Origin: an uncultured Eubacteriales bacterium
GTDB lineage: Bacteria > Bacillota > Clostridia > Christensenellales > Aristaeellaceae
Direction: 5' to 3'
Length of the DNA: 58,729 nt
Assembly: GCA_902793605.1 (NCBI GenBank)
Contig: CADBEB010000017.1
Location: 4,029 to 62,757 of the forward strand
In this document: positions 57,686-58,729 of the stretch, piece after piece
Layout: each line of letters begins with the position of its first letter
How positions within the stretch are numbered: the first letter of the stretch is position 1
Translations under genes and position numbers: made by a program
The notes under the pieces: generated by a model
The model's database searches: none
Seen by the model: the letters and a program-made list of their open reading frames with translations, nothing else
Told to the model about the DNA's origin: nothing

Positions 57686-58623
57686 TGCTGCTTTTGACTC
57701 AATACACATTGATCTTCGCCTCCGTTCTGCTGCTGGTTGCTTTGGGAGGCTGTATTTCTGAACACAGCGGCGTCATCAACCTCGGCCTGGAAGGGATCAT
57801 GGTAATCGGAGCGCTGGGCGGTGCTCTGGTGATGCGTTCGCTGGGGACAACTTCCGCTTTCGTTATGGTGTTGGTCGCTATGCTTGCCGCTATACTGGCA
57901 GGAATGTTGTATTCATGCCTGTTAGGTATTGCCGCTATCCATTTCAAAGCGGACCAGACGCTGGTCGGAACCGCTATGAATTTACTGGCGACTGCGGCAG
58001 CCACCGTTCTGGTGAAGGCGATGAACACCGCTGCGAATCCTGACAATCATTCTTCGGAAATTGAATATGTCACTGCCCGGAAGATGTTTATTGTCAATAT
58101 CAACGGGTTTGAATTCAACTGGTTCATGCTGGTAGCGATCATCGCAGTCGTACTGGTATACTTCCTCCTGTACAAGAACCGGCTCGGACTCCGGCTGATG
58201 GCATGCGGTGAGCATCCGCAGGCAGCGGCTTCCGTCGGTATCAGCGTTTACAAGATGCGGTGGACCGGCGTCCTTATTTCGGGAGCCCTGGGCGGCCTGG
58301 GCGGCTTGTGCTATATCCTGGCAGGTGTATCGATCTGGAAATTTGAAAACGGTGTGGCAGGCTTCGGCTTCCTTGCGTTGGCCGTGATGATCTTCGGTCA
58401 ATGGAAGCCAACCCGAATCGCGGTTGCTGCGCTCATCTTCGGTTTGTTCCGTGCACTGTCAAACACTTATACAGGATTCCCGTTCCTGGTATCAATGAAT
58501 CTGCCCGGTAATGTGTACAATATGATGCCCTATATTGTCTGTCTGATCGTTCTTGCCTTTACTTCCAAAGCATCACGGGCGCCAAAGGCAGAAGGCATTC
58601 CGTACGACAAGGGGTCCAGATAA
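57685..58623 (+). CDS. ABC importer permease 2 (NupQ type)
   Basis: A 312-residue partner permease. AGAAAGGGGCGAAACAATA precedes ATG. Typical segments are GGCISEHSGVINLGLEGIMV near residue 22, the coupling region GLRLMACGEHPQAAASVGI, and ISGALGGLGGLCYIL. Eight or nine membrane helices are predicted. With the BMP protein, ATPase and permease 1 it completes a nucleoside-like importer. The remaining 106 bases of the window show no gene. Confidence 0.92.
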   Translation: MLLLTQYTLIFASVLLLVALGGCISEHSGVINLGLEGIMVIGALGGALVMRSLGTTSAFVMVLVAMLAAILAGMLYSCLLGIAAIHFKADQTLVGTAMNLLATAAATVLVKAMNTAANPDNHSSEIEYVTARKMFIVNINGFEFNWFMLVAIIAVVLVYFLLYKNRLGLRLMACGEHPQAAASVGISVYKMRWTGVLISGALGGLGGLCYILAGVSIWKFENGVAGFGFLALAVMIFGQWKPTRIAVAALIFGLFRALSNTYTGFPFLVSMNLPGNVYNMMPYIVCLIVLAFTSKASRAPKAEGIPYDKGSR

Positions 58624-58729
58624 GGTTGATACACTGAACCAACAAATTTAACGTATATATGAAACGGCCTAATTTGGGCTCTAAAATTCTGTCGGCTTCA
58701 ACATGTAGTCTGAGAAGCCTGAAAAACAA

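Overview
The window is a chromosomal segment of a GC-rich, probably uncultured, anaerobic member of the Bacillota/Clostridia; a gut or rumen Christensenellales-type lineage is my guess and is not proven by the sequence. Supporting signs are the gene order yicC-remA-gmk-rpoZ-coaBC, a DnaD/DnaI-type primosome pair, an NfnAB pair, an anaerobic NrdG-type activase, a class B sortase locus, strong AGGAGG ribosome binding sites and frequent TTG starts.

Layout. 1-2.2 kb: two Gfo/Idh/MocA oxidoreductases (the first cut by the window edge) and a possible scrap of a third. 2.2-8.2 kb, minus strand: a TrmH/SpoU rRNA methyltransferase and a 1722-residue protein with an actin/Hsp70-like ATPase domain at its C-terminus and what may be a degenerate tubulin-like N-terminus; a 43-bp tandem repeat separates them. 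8.5-27.5 kb: an accessory surface island resembling the streptococcal FCT pilus loci. It has a 3840-residue giant adhesin, a decayed spacer, a two-domain pilin with the same xPTGY sorting motif, a small double-glycine-leader peptide, a frameshifted ICE/phage-type gene, a catalytically dead signal-peptidase-like protein (SipA type), a class B sortase with C-terminal repeat domains, an orphan solute-binding protein and a small membrane protein. Base composition is mosaic: the ectodomains of the adhesin and pilin are AT-rich while their ends look like the host.

27.5-31.2 kb, minus strand: galE, a sugar nucleotidyltransferase and a polyprenyl glycosylphosphotransferase, which form an exopolysaccharide precursor operon. 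31.3-38.9 kb: a Gln/Tyr/Pro-rich membrane protein, tilS-hpt-ftsH and a VanW protein. 39-42.4 kb: fba (minus), then nfnA-nfnB. 42.4-50.3 kb: one long plus-strand run of dnaD-like, dnaC/dnaI-like, ArsC-like, nrdG-like, nagA, yicC, remA, gmk, rpoZ and coaBC. 50.3-51.4 kb: rsfS and yqeK (minus). 51.5-53.6 kb: rpsT, a secreted protein and a four-SH3b protein. 53.8-58.6 kb: a complete BMP-type (nucleoside-like) ABC importer.

How they work together. The island would make and sort a covalently linked pilus or giant adhesin: the sortase recognises xPTGY, the SipA-like protein assists assembly, and the giant protein presents a His/Cys-repeat head, leucine-rich repeats, a fibro-slime domain and isopeptide-type stalk domains. 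Three nearby membrane proteins (the glycosyltransferase, the VanW protein and the Gln/Pro-rich protein) share low-complexity cytosolic tails, two of them with RGF/RGY motifs, which suggests a common partner. The rest is housekeeping. No rRNA, tRNA, CRISPR array or intact transposase was seen.
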